Source of the DNA: CALMEC01 sp964393105
GTDB taxonomy: Bacteria > Actinomycetota > Thermoleophilia > Miltoncostaeales > Miltoncostaeaceae
Assembly: GCA_964393105.1 (NCBI GenBank)
Contig: CAYMSM010000061.1
Location: 1 to 64,000, forward strand
Reading direction: 5' to 3'
Length of the DNA stretch: 64,000 nucleotides
The first letter of the stretch is position 1; every line of letters begins with the position of its first letter. Positions 41,037-48,737 of the stretch are shown piece by piece. A model generated the notes under the pieces. The model was not told the origin of the DNA and did no database searches. It worked only from the letters and a program-made list of their open reading frames with translations. The translations under genes and the position numbers were made by a program.

Positions 41037-41354
41037 ATGGGGAACCGAATGATCCGGTTGTACCAGCTCGAGCGATGCCCATGGTGTGCCGCGGTACGTC
41101 AGGGCCTTGCCAACGTCGGTGTCGAGTATGAGATCGTCGAGGTCAGGCGGGACCGCGATGCGCGCAACGAGGTCCAGGAACTCACCGGACAACTGCTGGT
41201 TCCCGTCCTCGTGGACGGCGACACCGTCGTCTGGGACTCGCGACGGATCGTGCGGTACCTCTACTCCACCTACGACGCCGGAGCCCGCGAGCGCTCGATC
41301 GCCGAACTCCCCGAGGACGTCGGCGGGCTGCAAACGTTCACCTCGCTCGACTGA
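41037..41354 (+). CDS. Glutaredoxin/GST-N-like thioredoxin-fold protein
   Basis: 105 residues. RLYQLERCPWCAAVRQGL places a CPWC redox motif at the start of helix 1, as in glutaredoxins and GST N-terminal domains. LLVPVLVDGDTVVWDSRRIVRYL gives the cis-proline strand and the substrate-recognition Asp-Ser. It probably reduces disulfides or glutathione/mycothiol adducts. GAGGTGA six bases before the ATG fixes the start. No GST C-terminal domain follows. Its 3' side meets repeat site 2. Confidence 0.85.
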   Translation: MGNRMIRLYQLERCPWCAAVRQGLANVGVEYEIVEVRRDRDARNEVQELTGQLLVPVLVDGDTVVWDSRRIVRYLYSTYDAGARERSIAELPEDVGGLQTFTSLD

Positions 41355-41360
41355 ACCCTC

Positions 41361-41534
41361 GAATGCGGCGTTTCGCCTCAGCCTCAGTCAGCGATTGAGT
41401 GGCCCGAAGGGCCGCGAATAGGCCGCCCAAGTGCCGTGGTGAATGCGGCGTTTCGCCTCAGCCGCAGTCAGCGATTGAGTGGCCCGAAGGGCCGCGAATA
41501 GGCCGCCCAAGTGCCGTGGTGAATGCGGCGTTTA
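41361..41534. repeat. 80-bp intergenic repeat array, site 2 (just over two units)
   Basis: Two full periods of 80 bases: the GAATGCGGCGTTTCGCCTCAG block recurs, with GTCAGCGATTGAGTGGCCC next and a GGCCC-GAA-GGGCC hairpin in each unit, then AATAGGCCGCCCAAGTGCCG. The two copies are almost identical. It sits between two convergent genes. Confidence 0.75.
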
Positions 41535-41536
41535 GA

Positions 41537-42427
41537 TCACCCCTCTACGATGCGCGCCGCATACGCGCCGGGAGAGGTCTCGCGGACCGTGGACGCCTGG
41601 CTGATCGCCTGGTCGCGGCTCGTGTAGACCCCGATGTAGACGGCCCACAGGCCGGGCTCGAGCGTCGAGTACTGGGAGGTGTCGAGCAACCCTGCGGAGA
41701 GCCCGCTGTTACGCAGACGATCGCGCAGCGCCGTCGCGTCGGACTGGCTCGACGTGCTCGCCACGATGACCGTCCAGCCTGAGGTTCCGTCGGGCCAGGT
41801 GTCGGCCCCGGTCGACGGGGAGGTCGTCGGCGGAGGCGTCGTCGTGACCGTCGATGGAGTCGTCGTAACGGTTGATGGGGTCGTCGTGACGGTTGATGGG
41901 GTGGTCGTGACGGTGGACGGGGTCGTGGTCGGCCCTGTTGTGGGCGGGATCGTCGTCGTATCGGTCGATGTCGGGAACGTCGGCGGCGGTGTCACCGTTG
42001 GCGTGATCGTGCTGGGAAACGGTGGAAGTCCCGTCGACGAGTCTGTCGGAATCGTCGTCGGAAACGTCGGCAAGGTCGTCGGCGTCGTCGTGATCCCGGT
42101 TTGCACGGTTGCGGTCGGCTCGTCGTCGTTGGCGATGGCGTAGGCCAGGGTGCCTGCGCCGATGCCGAGCGCGGCAAGACCGAGCGCAAGGATCGCCGCC
42201 GGTCTGAGTCGGCGGCGAAGCGTGGGGGCGACTGATGTCGGTGCGCCGCACTGGAGGCAGTACGGCTGGTCCTCGTCGAGCAGGGCCCCGCACCCCGCGC
42301 AGACGGGCACGACCGGCTCAGGTGCGGCCTGCGTCGGCTCCTCAGTGCCATCGGACCCGATCGGTGGCTGAACCTCGGTCGGCTGATCCGGCTCGTCGTC
42401 GGGTAGCGTCACGTGATCGTCGCTCAT
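41537..42427 (-). CDS. Zinc-ribbon membrane protein with SPOR domain
   Basis: 296 residues. N-terminal acidic stretch, a zinc ribbon (CAGC at residues 43-46 and CLQC about 57-60), one membrane helix (AILALGLAALGIGAGTLAYAI), a Thr/Pro-rich linker with five tandem PSTVTTT-like units, and a C-terminal SPOR domain (GWTVIVASTSSQSDA...) of about 75 residues, which binds denuded peptidoglycan. It should link a cytoplasmic zinc-ribbon to the cell wall, probably at division sites. The ATG overlaps the stop of the next upstream gene (ATGA). Confidence 0.8.
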   Translation of the reverse strand: MSDDHVTLPDDEPDQPTEVQPPIGSDGTEEPTQAAPEPVVPVCAGCGALLDEDQPYCLQCGAPTSVAPTLRRRLRPAAILALGLAALGIGAGTLAYAIANDDEPTATVQTGITTTPTTLPTFPTTIPTDSSTGLPPFPSTITPTVTPPPTFPTSTDTTTIPPTTGPTTTPSTVTTTPSTVTTTPSTVTTTPSTVTTTPPPTTSPSTGADTWPDGTSGWTVIVASTSSQSDATALRDRLRNSGLSAGLLDTSQYSTLEPGLWAVYIGVYTSRDQAISQASTVRETSPGAYAARIVEG

Positions 42428-42921
42428 CGTGGGTCCGTGTCCGGCATCGCGATCACCTGAGTATCGCCGTCGTCCGACGGCACATGGAGACGGGCGCCGC
42501 ACCGAAAACAGAAAGCGGCCTCAGCTTGATGGGGTGCGCCGCAGCTCATGCAGTACCCGACGGGGTCCGGGGCACGGACGCGGCCACGGCGGCGTCGATC
42601 GTCGGCCTCCGCGAGCAGCTCATCCAGCAGCGCCATGCGGCGGTCCATATCGGCGATGACCTCGGCGCGAAGCGCGACGAGGTCGTCTCCCAGCGAGCCC
42701 CGCCCGTAGAGGTCGAGCGCAAGACCGCCCAGATGGTAGACCGACTCCTGGCGAAGCTCCCACAGGCGTCGGCGTTCGCGACGGAGCTGGCCGATCGTCG
42801 GGGGTCGTTCGTTGACAGGCGCCGCCTCGACGTCGGCGGGCTCCTCGGCAGGCACCGGCGCGACCGGTTGTCCGTCGTTCGCCTCGCCTTCGAGTGACTG
42901 GGTAAGATGGTCAGAATCCAC
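42424..42921 (-). CDS. Zinc-ribbon protein with helical N-terminal domain
   Basis: 165 residues. An acidic/Pro N-terminal tail, then a long charged helix pair (GQLRRERRRLWELRQESVYHLG and VIADMDRRMALLDELLAEA), and a C-terminal double-cysteine zinc ribbon (CMSC, CFRC). Coupled to the SPOR gene by ATGA, and both carry a similar C-x2-C-x(10)-C-x2-C ribbon, so they probably work together. TACCCT eight bases before the GTG suggests a leaderless start. Confidence 0.7.
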   Translation of the reverse strand: MDSDHLTQSLEGEANDGQPVAPVPAEEPADVEAAPVNERPPTIGQLRRERRRLWELRQESVYHLGGLALDLYGRGSLGDDLVALRAEVIADMDRRMALLDELLAEADDRRRRGRVRAPDPVGYCMSCGAPHQAEAAFCFRCGARLHVPSDDGDTQVIAMPDTDPR

Positions 42922-42929
42922 GTTCGGAA

Positions 42930-42935
42930 AGGGTA
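42930..42935 (-). promoter_or_regulatory. -10 box for the zinc-ribbon/SPOR operon
   Basis: TACCCT on the minus strand, eight bases before the GTG. Confidence 0.45.
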
Positions 42936-42991
42936 GCGAACTCGTCGGCCGACCCTCCCAGCACGAGGTGTTGAGCCGAAATGACCGGGGA

Positions 42992-43288
42992 TCAGTCCGT
43001 CGGCGGCATGATCGGGAGGCCGCTGGCCAGCTCGCTGCGGCCGTTTCGTCGAAAGCTCACATCGACCGCATCACCCTTGAGGTCGCCGTAGACCCCGATG
43101 CCGATTGCGAGCATCATCCGCCGGCCAAGCCCGAGCGCCGGCTGCGGCTTGAGCGGTGTCGTGAACCGCACCCATCGCCCGTCGACCGTATATTCGACCT
43201 CGGGCGTGCGCCGCTCGCCGTTGACATAGACCTCGTACGGCGGATCGGCATCAGGAGGGAGCGGCACGCTCCAGACCGGCTGGGCCAC
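42992..43288 (-). CDS. Small protein of unknown function
   Basis: 98 residues from GTG. It is beta-rich with a YEVYVNGERRTPEVEYTVDGRW stretch and a GRRMMLAIGIGVYGDLKG segment; no membrane helix or cysteine. I do not recognise the family. Lies alone on the minus strand between the zinc-ribbon genes and tRNA-Arg. The composition and codon pattern look like real coding sequence. Confidence 0.5.
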   Translation of the reverse strand: MAQPVWSVPLPPDADPPYEVYVNGERRTPEVEYTVDGRWVRFTTPLKPQPALGLGRRMMLAIGIGVYGDLKGDAVDVSFRRNGRSELASGLPIMPPTD

Positions 43289-43341
43289 GGGCTGACTCTA
43301 TCTACGCCCTCGAGGCGAATGCACGGGAGACACGGAGGAAG

Positions 43342-43414
43342 CACGCGCGGCAGGATTCGAACCTGCGACCTCTGGCTCCGGAGGCCAGCGCTCTATCCAC
43401 TGAGCTACGCGCGC
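43342..43414 (-). tRNA. tRNA-Arg (anticodon CCG)
   Basis: 73 bases, read on the minus strand. Acceptor GCGCGCG pairs with CGCGCGT (G-T at the first pair), D-arm GCTC...GAGC, anticodon stem CTGGC/GCCAG around the loop CTCCGGA with anticodon CCG, and T-arm CGCAG-GTTCGAATC-CTGC. No CCA is encoded. It decodes CGG. Confidence 0.97.
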
Positions 43415-43492
43415 AGAGCCATGGCAGTGTACCCGACACTCGACCCAGGAGGCAGCTCCATATCATGAAGAACCTTCCGTTACGGAGGACCC

Positions 43493-43696
43493 ATGCCCCC
43501 AGATGACCCACATCGCGTTGCCGCCGAATTGGCCGGCCAGATCGTCGCAGCCCGTGTCGGGGCAGCGGCAGGACGCCCCAACGCGGAGGAGGGGCGGGAT
43601 GCCGCGCGCTATTACCGCATCATCCTCACCGAGACGCGGCGCGCACTCGGACTGGGACCCATCGTCGATCCACCCGAGGAGTCCGACGCAGGGTGA
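43493..43696 (+). CDS. Small hypothetical protein
   Basis: 67 residues, Ala-rich helical, with a YYRIILTETRRALGLG stretch. Its ATG has GGAGG five bases upstream, the best Shine-Dalgarno in the area, and its stop overlaps the GTG of the phosphoesterase gene, which supports it as real. No family recognised. Confidence 0.6.
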   Translation: MPPDDPHRVAAELAGQIVAARVGAAAGRPNAEEGRDAARYYRIILTETRRALGLGPIVDPPEESDAG

Positions 43697-44226
43697 GGGT
43701 CGCGATCCTGAGCGACACGCACTTTCCCGTCCGCGGTTCGGTGCTCCCGCAGGCGTGTCTCGAGGTGATCGGTCGCGCCGACATCGTGATCCACGCGGGC
43801 GATCTTGCCGACCTGCCGACGCTGACAATGCTCCGCGCCTTTGGCCCACCGGTCGTCGCGGTGCACGGCAACGCCGATGACAACGCCGTACGCCGGGCCC
43901 TGCCGGCGACCGCGCTGGTCGACCTGTCCGATCTCTCGTTGGCCGTCGTCCACAACGGCGGGCCCGAGGACGGCCGGCTGGAGCGAATGCGACGCAAGTT
44001 CCCGGACGCGCACGGCGTCGTGTTCGGCCACTCGCACATTCCGCTGCACCAGGTCACGGAGGACGGCTTCTTCATCCTCAATCCGGGGAGCGCGACCGAC
44101 CGGCGCCGTCAACCGCGTCACAGCATGGTGGAGCTCACGCTGCACAGCGGCGACGCGCCCGCCATCGCGTTCATCGCCGTCGACGAGCCGGCCGGACCGC
44201 TGCCGGCGCAGCTCATCCGACGCTGA
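43693..44226 (+). CDS. YfcE/MJ0936-type metallophosphoesterase
   Basis: 177 residues from GTG. Calcineurin-like metal motifs in order: ILSDTHFP, HAGDLAD, VHGNADD and VFGHSHIPL, ending with LNPGSATDRR, as in YfcE phosphodiesterases that hydrolyse phosphodiester model substrates. Coupled to the preceding small gene by GTGA. The 3' side runs into repeat site 3. Confidence 0.92.
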   Translation: MRVAILSDTHFPVRGSVLPQACLEVIGRADIVIHAGDLADLPTLTMLRAFGPPVVAVHGNADDNAVRRALPATALVDLSDLSLAVVHNGGPEDGRLERMRRKFPDAHGVVFGHSHIPLHQVTEDGFFILNPGSATDRRRQPRHSMVELTLHSGDAPAIAFIAVDEPAGPLPAQLIRR

Positions 44227-44288
44227 GCCGGAGCATTCGCCACGGGCGCGTCGCGCCGAACACGAAACCGGTGTCGACTCCAGGCGTC

Positions 44289-44455
44289 AGCGTCCGCAGC
44301 CGCAGTCAGCGTTTGAGTGGCCCCGAAGGTCGTCAGCCCCGATCGACGTTTGAGACGCCGGAGGCGGCTCATAGGCCGCCCAAGTGCCGTCTCGAGCGGG
44401 GCGTATCGTCCCCCAGAGGCCGACCAAGTGCCGTGCTGAATGCGGCGTATTGTCC
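44289..44455. repeat. 80-bp intergenic repeat array, site 3 (diverged)
   Basis: Contains CGCAGTCAGCGTTTGAGTGGC, ACGCCGGAGGCGG, then ATAGGCCGCCCAAGTGCCGT and a second, more diverged copy AGGCCGACCAAGTGCCGTGC followed by TGAATGCGGCGTAT. Unlike sites 1 and 2 it lies between two genes on the same strand. Confidence 0.6.
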
Positions 44456-44459
44456 ACCC

Positions 44460-45452
44460 GTGGATCTCGTCGTCACATTCCTGGGGACAGCAGCCTCGGT
44501 GCCCACGCGTGGGCGGAGCACCGCCGCGACCATGATCGCCCGTGGTGGCGAACGGTGGTTGTTCGACTGTGGCGAGGGGACCCAGCGGCAGTTCTTGCGG
44601 TCGGGGTTGGGGCTCGTCGATGTCGACCTCGTCTTGCTCACGCATTTGCACGGCGACCACTTCCTGGGTCTGCCCGGTCTGATCAAGACCTTCGGGTTAC
44701 GGGGGCGGGAGCGTCCGCTACGGGTGGTCGGCCCGAGGGGGCTGCTCGAGCTCGTTGACCGGCTCGGTCCCGTGATCGGCCACCCGCCATATCCGCTCTC
44801 CATCGACGAGATCTCCGCCGGGGTCGTGCACGAGACCGGCGGGGCGCTGATCGAGGCCTTCCACACCGACCACGGGGTGCCGTCGCTCGGGTATGTGTTG
44901 CGCGAAGAACCCCGCCCTGGCGAGTTTGACGTCGCCGCGGCTCGCGCGCTTGGGATTCCGGAGGGCCCGATCTTCGGCCGTCTGCAGCACGGGGAGACAG
45001 TCACGCTCGCCGACGGCCGGGACGTCTCGCCGGGCGAGGTGTTGGGCCCCCCACGCAGCGGTCGGCGTGTCGTGATTTCGGGCGATACCCGACCCTGTGC
45101 GTCGACGGAGGGGGCCGCGGCCGGCGCCGACCTTCTGGTCCACGAGGCGACGTTCTTGCACGATGAGCTCGGCCGTGCACGCGAGACCCGTCATTCGACC
45201 GCCTTCGAGGCGGCGACGCTGGCCCGCGCCGCAGATCCACAGCTCCTGGCGCTGACCCATCTGTCCAGCCGATGCATCCCCCGCGAGATCCGCGCCGAGG
45301 CGGAATCCGTGTTCCCCAACGTCGTCGTCCCGCGTGACTTCGATCAGATCGAGCTGCCGTTCCGCGAGCGTGGCGAGCCGATCCTGCACCGGGCCGACGG
45401 GGAGGGCGTCACGCACACGCGCCCCCAGGATGCTCCTGCGGACGTTCCATAG
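44460..45452 (+). CDS. rnz: Ribonuclease Z (tRNA 3'-endonuclease)
   Basis: 330 residues from GTG. A metallo-beta-lactamase fold: LTHLHGDHFLGLPGL is the zinc ligand motif, preceded by FDCGEGTQRQ; SGDTRPC provides the bridging aspartate and LALTHLSSR the last histidine region. It cleaves the tRNA 3' trailer. In this genome the tRNA-Arg above lacks an encoded CCA, so trailer removal followed by CCA addition is needed. The start codon lies five bases after the end of repeat site 3. Confidence 0.94.
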   Translation: MDLVVTFLGTAASVPTRGRSTAATMIARGGERWLFDCGEGTQRQFLRSGLGLVDVDLVLLTHLHGDHFLGLPGLIKTFGLRGRERPLRVVGPRGLLELVDRLGPVIGHPPYPLSIDEISAGVVHETGGALIEAFHTDHGVPSLGYVLREEPRPGEFDVAAARALGIPEGPIFGRLQHGETVTLADGRDVSPGEVLGPPRSGRRVVISGDTRPCASTEGAAAGADLLVHEATFLHDELGRARETRHSTAFEAATLARAADPQLLALTHLSSRCIPREIRAEAESVFPNVVVPRDFDQIELPFRERGEPILHRADGEGVTHTRPQDAPADVP

Positions 45453-45477
45453 GTATCACACAACCGAAAGGGCACAG

Positions 45478-45825
45478 ATGAGCACGAAACAGGTTGCCGA
45501 TCATCATCTCGAGGCGTTCCTCACGGGAGACCTCGACGAGACGATGAAGGACTACACCGACGACTCGGTGTTCATCTCGCCCAACGGGATCGCCCGGGGG
45601 CGCGACGAGATCCGTGCAGTGTTCACGCGCCTCTTGGGCGGCCTGTTCGCGCCCGGGACGTATGAGCTGACCGTCGACATGGAGCACGTCGAGGGCGACG
45701 TCGCGTACCTCCTCTGGCACGCCGACTGCGCGAGCGCCGCGATCGTCATGGCAACCGACACGTTCGTGATCCGCGACGGCGTGATCGCCACACAGACCGT
45801 AGCCGTGAGGCTGGAGCCCAAATGA
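45478..45825 (+). CDS. SnoaL/NTF2-like protein
   Basis: 115 residues with a cone-fold NTF2 pattern: HLEAFLTGDLDETMKDYTDD, then SPNGIARGRDEIRAVFTRL and a beta-rich C-terminal half. Such proteins are small-ligand binders, isomerases or unknown. ATG with AAAGG seven bases upstream, 25 bases after rnz, so it may be co-transcribed. Confidence 0.75.
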   Translation: MSTKQVADHHLEAFLTGDLDETMKDYTDDSVFISPNGIARGRDEIRAVFTRLLGGLFAPGTYELTVDMEHVEGDVAYLLWHADCASAAIVMATDTFVIRDGVIATQTVAVRLEPK

Positions 45826-45901
45826 GGACGCAGGCTGTGGCGAGAGCAGTGCTCGCGACGCGACGGCGTTAATTCGCGAGGACGATTCTCCCCCCAGAGG
45901 G

Positions 45902-45920
45902 GCGGGCGCACCGCGCCCGC
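45902..45920. terminator. Bidirectional terminator-like hairpin
   Basis: Perfect 8-bp stem GCGGGCGC / GCGCCCGC with a 3-base loop, midway between the convergent NTF2-like and thioesterase genes. No T-run. Confidence 0.45.
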
Positions 45921-45981
45921 GCATCTGACACTCCTTACCAAACCTTAGGATGCCCAGACGGCCCGTGCGCCGCCGCCGTAA

Positions 45982-46374
45982 TTAGTCGTCGGACTCCGCG
46001 ACGGTCGCAGGATCGAGTGGGCCAACCGGCGTCGGCCGGCGGTCCTCGTCGAGCGCGATCATCGTGAACCGCCCGATCGTGCACAGCTCACGGCCCGATC
46101 GAAGCGGATCCTCGCGATAGACCTCGACTTCGACCTTCATGCTGGTGCGCCCGACCGAGACGACCTTGCCACGCAGCTCGACGAGGTCGCCGACGAAGAT
46201 CGGGATCTTGAACGAGATGTTCTCGATGGCCGCGGTGACCACCGTCAGCTTGGCGTGACGCATCGCGGCAATGCCGGCCGCCTTGTCCATCCACGCGACG
46301 AGCTGACCACCGAAGAGGGTACCCTGGGGGTTCGTGTGGGTGGGGAACACCGACTCCAGAAGCGTGGCCCTCAT
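45982..46374 (-). CDS. Hotdog-fold acyl-CoA thioesterase
   Basis: 130 residues. VFPTHTNPQGTLFGGQLVAWMDKAAGIAAMRH is the YciA/acyl-CoA hydrolase motif region, followed by the beta-sheet strands FKIPIFVGDLVELRGKVVSVG. It hydrolyses short to long acyl-CoAs in the cytoplasm. ATG start. Converges with the NTF2-like gene; upstream neighbour on the same strand is the small zinc-finger gene, with a 124-base gap. Confidence 0.88.
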   Translation of the reverse strand: MRATLLESVFPTHTNPQGTLFGGQLVAWMDKAAGIAAMRHAKLTVVTAAIENISFKIPIFVGDLVELRGKVVSVGRTSMKVEVEVYREDPLRSGRELCTIGRFTMIALDEDRRPTPVGPLDPATVAESDD

Positions 46375-46498
46375 CCGTCCTCCGTCGTTCGGCTACTCGC
46401 AGGACGGCGAGCATATCGGGGGGGACTGAAAACGAAGCCTCACGACGGTGTGCAGCCGAGGAGGCGGCGATGTCGAAGGGGCTCACAGACTCCGGTCT

Positions 46499-46762
46499 TC
46501 AGACCGAGCGCCCGGTGCCCGCGCAGTAGTCGCAGATCACGGGTAGCAGCCCCAGCGGTCCGGGCTCCCAGATCTTTCGCTGACCCCAGCACATGGGGCA
46601 GAGGTTGCGGTTGGACGCGATCACCACACCCTCCGACTCCCGACGCCTGGAGCGCCACTCGACCCACGAGGCATAACCGACCGGCAACCAATCCGGGTTG
46701 TCCCGTACGACCACAAGATGCCGGTTACCTCGACGCATACCAAAATAGTAGACCAAACTCAT
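46499..46762 (-). CDS. Small DnaJ-type zinc-finger protein
   Basis: 87 residues. CPMCWGQRKI and CDYCAGTGRS form two C-x2-C-x-G-like halves, similar to a single DnaJ cysteine-rich zinc module. The N-terminal 45 residues are basic and aromatic. GGAG lies five bases before the ATG at 46762. Divergent from the XRE regulator gene. Function unknown, possibly binding a protein partner. Confidence 0.6.
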   Translation of the reverse strand: MSLVYYFGMRRGNRHLVVVRDNPDWLPVGYASWVEWRSRRRESEGVVIASNRNLCPMCWGQRKIWEPGPLGLLPVICDYCAGTGRSV

Positions 46763-46818
46763 TGGGCTCCATAATCGAGGCTGCGGACACTGGGCTATAC
46801 AAGCGTGGCCAAAGCGAC

Positions 46819-46824
46819 TAGGCT
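46819..46824 (+). promoter_or_regulatory. XRE gene -10 box
   Basis: TAGGCT, nine bases before the ATG at 46834. Confidence 0.4.
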
Positions 46825-46827
46825 CCC

Positions 46828-47070
46828 GTGTCGATGATGGACTTTGGCAAACGGGTTCGGGCAGCGCGCTGGGAACGAGGTCTCTCCCAGGAGGGGCTCG
46901 CCCGGCTTGTCGACGCGAGCAAGAACAGCGTGCAGAACTGGGAGCGAAACGGCACCTTCGCGCGCGCCGAGACGGTTGTGGCGATCGCTCGCGCGCTCGA
47001 CGTTTCCGCCGACTACCTGCTCGGACTGTCGGACGAGCTCGCCAGCCAGGGCACGCCGATCGCCCGATAA
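46828..47070 (+). CDS. XRE-family HTH regulator (single domain)
   Basis: About 80 residues, essentially one helix-turn-helix: FGKRVRAARWERGLSQEGLARLVDASKNSVQNWERNG fits the Cro/C1 pattern, followed by AETVVAIARALDVSADYLLGL. The GTG at 46828 lies three bases after the TAGGCT box and the ATGs at 46834/46837 nine and twelve bases after; one of those ATGs is more likely to be the true start. A stand-alone repressor of unknown target. Confidence 0.85.
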   Translation: MSMMDFGKRVRAARWERGLSQEGLARLVDASKNSVQNWERNGTFARAETVVAIARALDVSADYLLGLSDELASQGTPIAR

Positions 47071-47121
47071 GGGCGTGTCAAGGAAACCGCTGCGGGCAGC
47101 GCCGTCGCCCGCGGGAGGTGC

Positions 47122-47127
47122 TACCGT
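47122..47127 (+). promoter_or_regulatory. pyr operon -10 box
   Basis: TACCGT, placing transcription start near 47134 and leaving about 95 bases of leader before pyrR. Confidence 0.45.
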
Positions 47128-47133
47128 CTGTCG

Positions 47134-47229
47134 CGTCGACCTTTAACGCGGCCCCGTGAGGCCGGAAGGGAGCACTGCCAATGACGCTTGCCCGTAGGTG
47201 TCCGCGCTCGCCCGCCGCGGAGGTGTGAC
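47134..47229 (+). promoter_or_regulatory. PyrR-binding leader of the pyrimidine operon
   Basis: GGCCCCGUGAGGCC (47150-47163) matches nine of the twelve fixed positions of the PyrR-binding loop, including CCnGnGAGG; two of the three differences are a compensatory A-U to G-C pair at the ends. Downstream, TCCGCG (47201-47206) can pair with CGCGGA (47216-47221), which covers part of the GGAGG Shine-Dalgarno (47219-47223) of pyrR. PyrR with UMP could thus turn off translation or transcription. The leader shows no poly-U terminator. Confidence 0.55.
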
Positions 47230-47784
47230 GTGGCCGCCAAGGTTCTCGTCGATGCCGACCAGCTCAAGCGCACGGTGGCGCGCATCGCGCACGAGGTCGT
47301 GGAGCGCCATGCAGACGCCGAGCGCCCACTCGCGATCGTCGGCATCCACACCAACGGCGTCCCGCTCGCCGCGCGCCTTGCCGCGCTGATCGGTGACTTC
47401 ACAGGTTCCGTCCCGCCTCTGGGGACCATCGACATCGCCTTGTACCGAGACGACGTCGGGGTCGGGGAGGGGCGTCGCCACGCCGTGCCGGTTGTCGGCG
47501 AGACGATCCTGGACTTCGACATCTCACATCACACCGTATTGCTCGTGGACGATGTGCTGTACACAGGCCGGACCATCCGCGCCGGCATCGACGCCCTCTT
47601 CGACTACGGACGCCCGCCGGTCGTGCAGTTGGCGGTCCTGGTCGATCGCGGCCACCGAGAGCTTCCTATCCGCCCCGACTACGTCGGGAAGAACCTGCCG
47701 ACGGCAAGGGGCGAGCGGATCACGGTGCACCTCAACGAGATCAATGGCACAGACGAGATCCTGCTCGAAACCGGGGCCGCATGA
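47230..47784 (+). CDS. pyrR: Bifunctional pyr operon regulator/uracil phosphoribosyltransferase PyrR
   Basis: 184 residues from GTG 47230 (GGAGG seven bases upstream). PRTase fold: IVGIHTNGVPLAARL, then the PRPP loop VLLVDDVLYTGRTIRAG near residue 100, and QLAVLVDRGHRELPIRPDYVGKN, characteristic of PyrR. It senses UMP/UTP and PRPP and binds its leader RNA. First gene of pyrR-pyrB-pyrC-isochorismatase-carA'; stop overlaps pyrB. Confidence 0.95.
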   Translation: MAAKVLVDADQLKRTVARIAHEVVERHADAERPLAIVGIHTNGVPLAARLAALIGDFTGSVPPLGTIDIALYRDDVGVGEGRRHAVPVVGETILDFDISHHTVLLVDDVLYTGRTIRAGIDALFDYGRPPVVQLAVLVDRGHRELPIRPDYVGKNLPTARGERITVHLNEINGTDEILLETGAA

Positions 47785-48737
47785 TGAAGCGCAGATCACT
47801 CCTGTCCATGTCCGACCTTGACCGCGAGGCGGTCGCGCGCATCCTCCGGACCGCGAACCGGTTCACCGAGGTCATGGGTCGCGACAACAAGAAGGTGCCG
47901 ACGCTCCGTGGCCGCACCGTGATCAACCTGTTCTTCGAGGCCTCGACGCGCACGTCTACGTCGTTCGAGTTGGCGGCCAAGCGCCTGTCGGCCGACGTTG
48001 TGTCGATCAAAGGCGCAGGCTCGAGCGTCGACAAGGGCGAAAGCCTGAAGGACACGATCCTGACGCTCAACGCCTACGGGCCGGACGTCTTCGTCATCCG
48101 CCACGGCGGGGTCGGCGCATGCCACCTGGCGGCCCGGTTCACGGATGCGGCGGTGCTGAACGCCGGGGACGGCAAGCACGAGCATCCCAGCCAGGCGCTG
48201 CTCGACCTCTACACCATCGAACGAGAGGTTGGGCCGCTCGACGGGCTCCACATCGCCATCGTCGGTGACGTCGCGCATTCGCGGGTCGCGCGCTCCGACA
48301 TCGTGGGGTTTACGACGATGGGCGCCCGGGTCACGCTCGTGGCCCCGCCGACGCTCCTGCCCTGGCGCGCGGCCGAGGCCCTCGGTGTCGAGACCTCCTG
48401 CGACATCCGCGACATCGCCGATGCCGACGTCGTCTACGTGCTGCGCATGCAGCACGAGCGCATGGGCGACGGCGGGTTCGTCCCGAGCCTGCGCGAGTAC
48501 GCGGCCCGGTTCGGCGTCAGCCACGAGCGGCTGCGCCCCGGCCAGCGCGTCATGCACGCAGGACCGATCAACCGCGGGGTCGAGCTGACCGGTGCGCTCG
48601 CCGACGACCCGGCGACGCTCATCGAACGCCAGGCCGCGAACGGACTGGTCGTGCGGATGGCCATCCTCTATGACCTGCTTGCCGAGCCGGTGTCGGTCCC
48701 CGAGGCCGTTGAGCTGGCCGGCGTGGTGGCGGCGTGA
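47781..48737 (+). CDS. pyrB: Aspartate carbamoyltransferase catalytic subunit
   Basis: 318 residues. Carbamoyl-phosphate motif FFEASTRTSTSFELAA, substrate helix GDGKHEHPSQALLDLYT, and VMHAGPINRGVEL. It makes N-carbamoylaspartate. ATG overlaps pyrR; stop overlaps pyrC by four bases. No regulatory pyrI subunit is nearby, as is usual outside enterobacteria. Confidence 0.96.
   Translation: MMKRRSLLSMSDLDREAVARILRTANRFTEVMGRDNKKVPTLRGRTVINLFFEASTRTSTSFELAAKRLSADVVSIKGAGSSVDKGESLKDTILTLNAYGPDVFVIRHGGVGACHLAARFTDAAVLNAGDGKHEHPSQALLDLYTIEREVGPLDGLHIAIVGDVAHSRVARSDIVGFTTMGARVTLVAPPTLLPWRAAEALGVETSCDIRDIADADVVYVLRMQHERMGDGGFVPSLREYAARFGVSHERLRPGQRVMHAGPINRGVELTGALADDPATLIERQAANGLVVRMAILYDLLAEPVSVPEAVELAGVVAA

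Noticed and set aside
41840..41935. CRISPR-like tandem array
   Set aside because: The short repeats encode PSTVTTT units in the linker of the SPOR protein; no spacers. No CRISPR array is seen anywhere.
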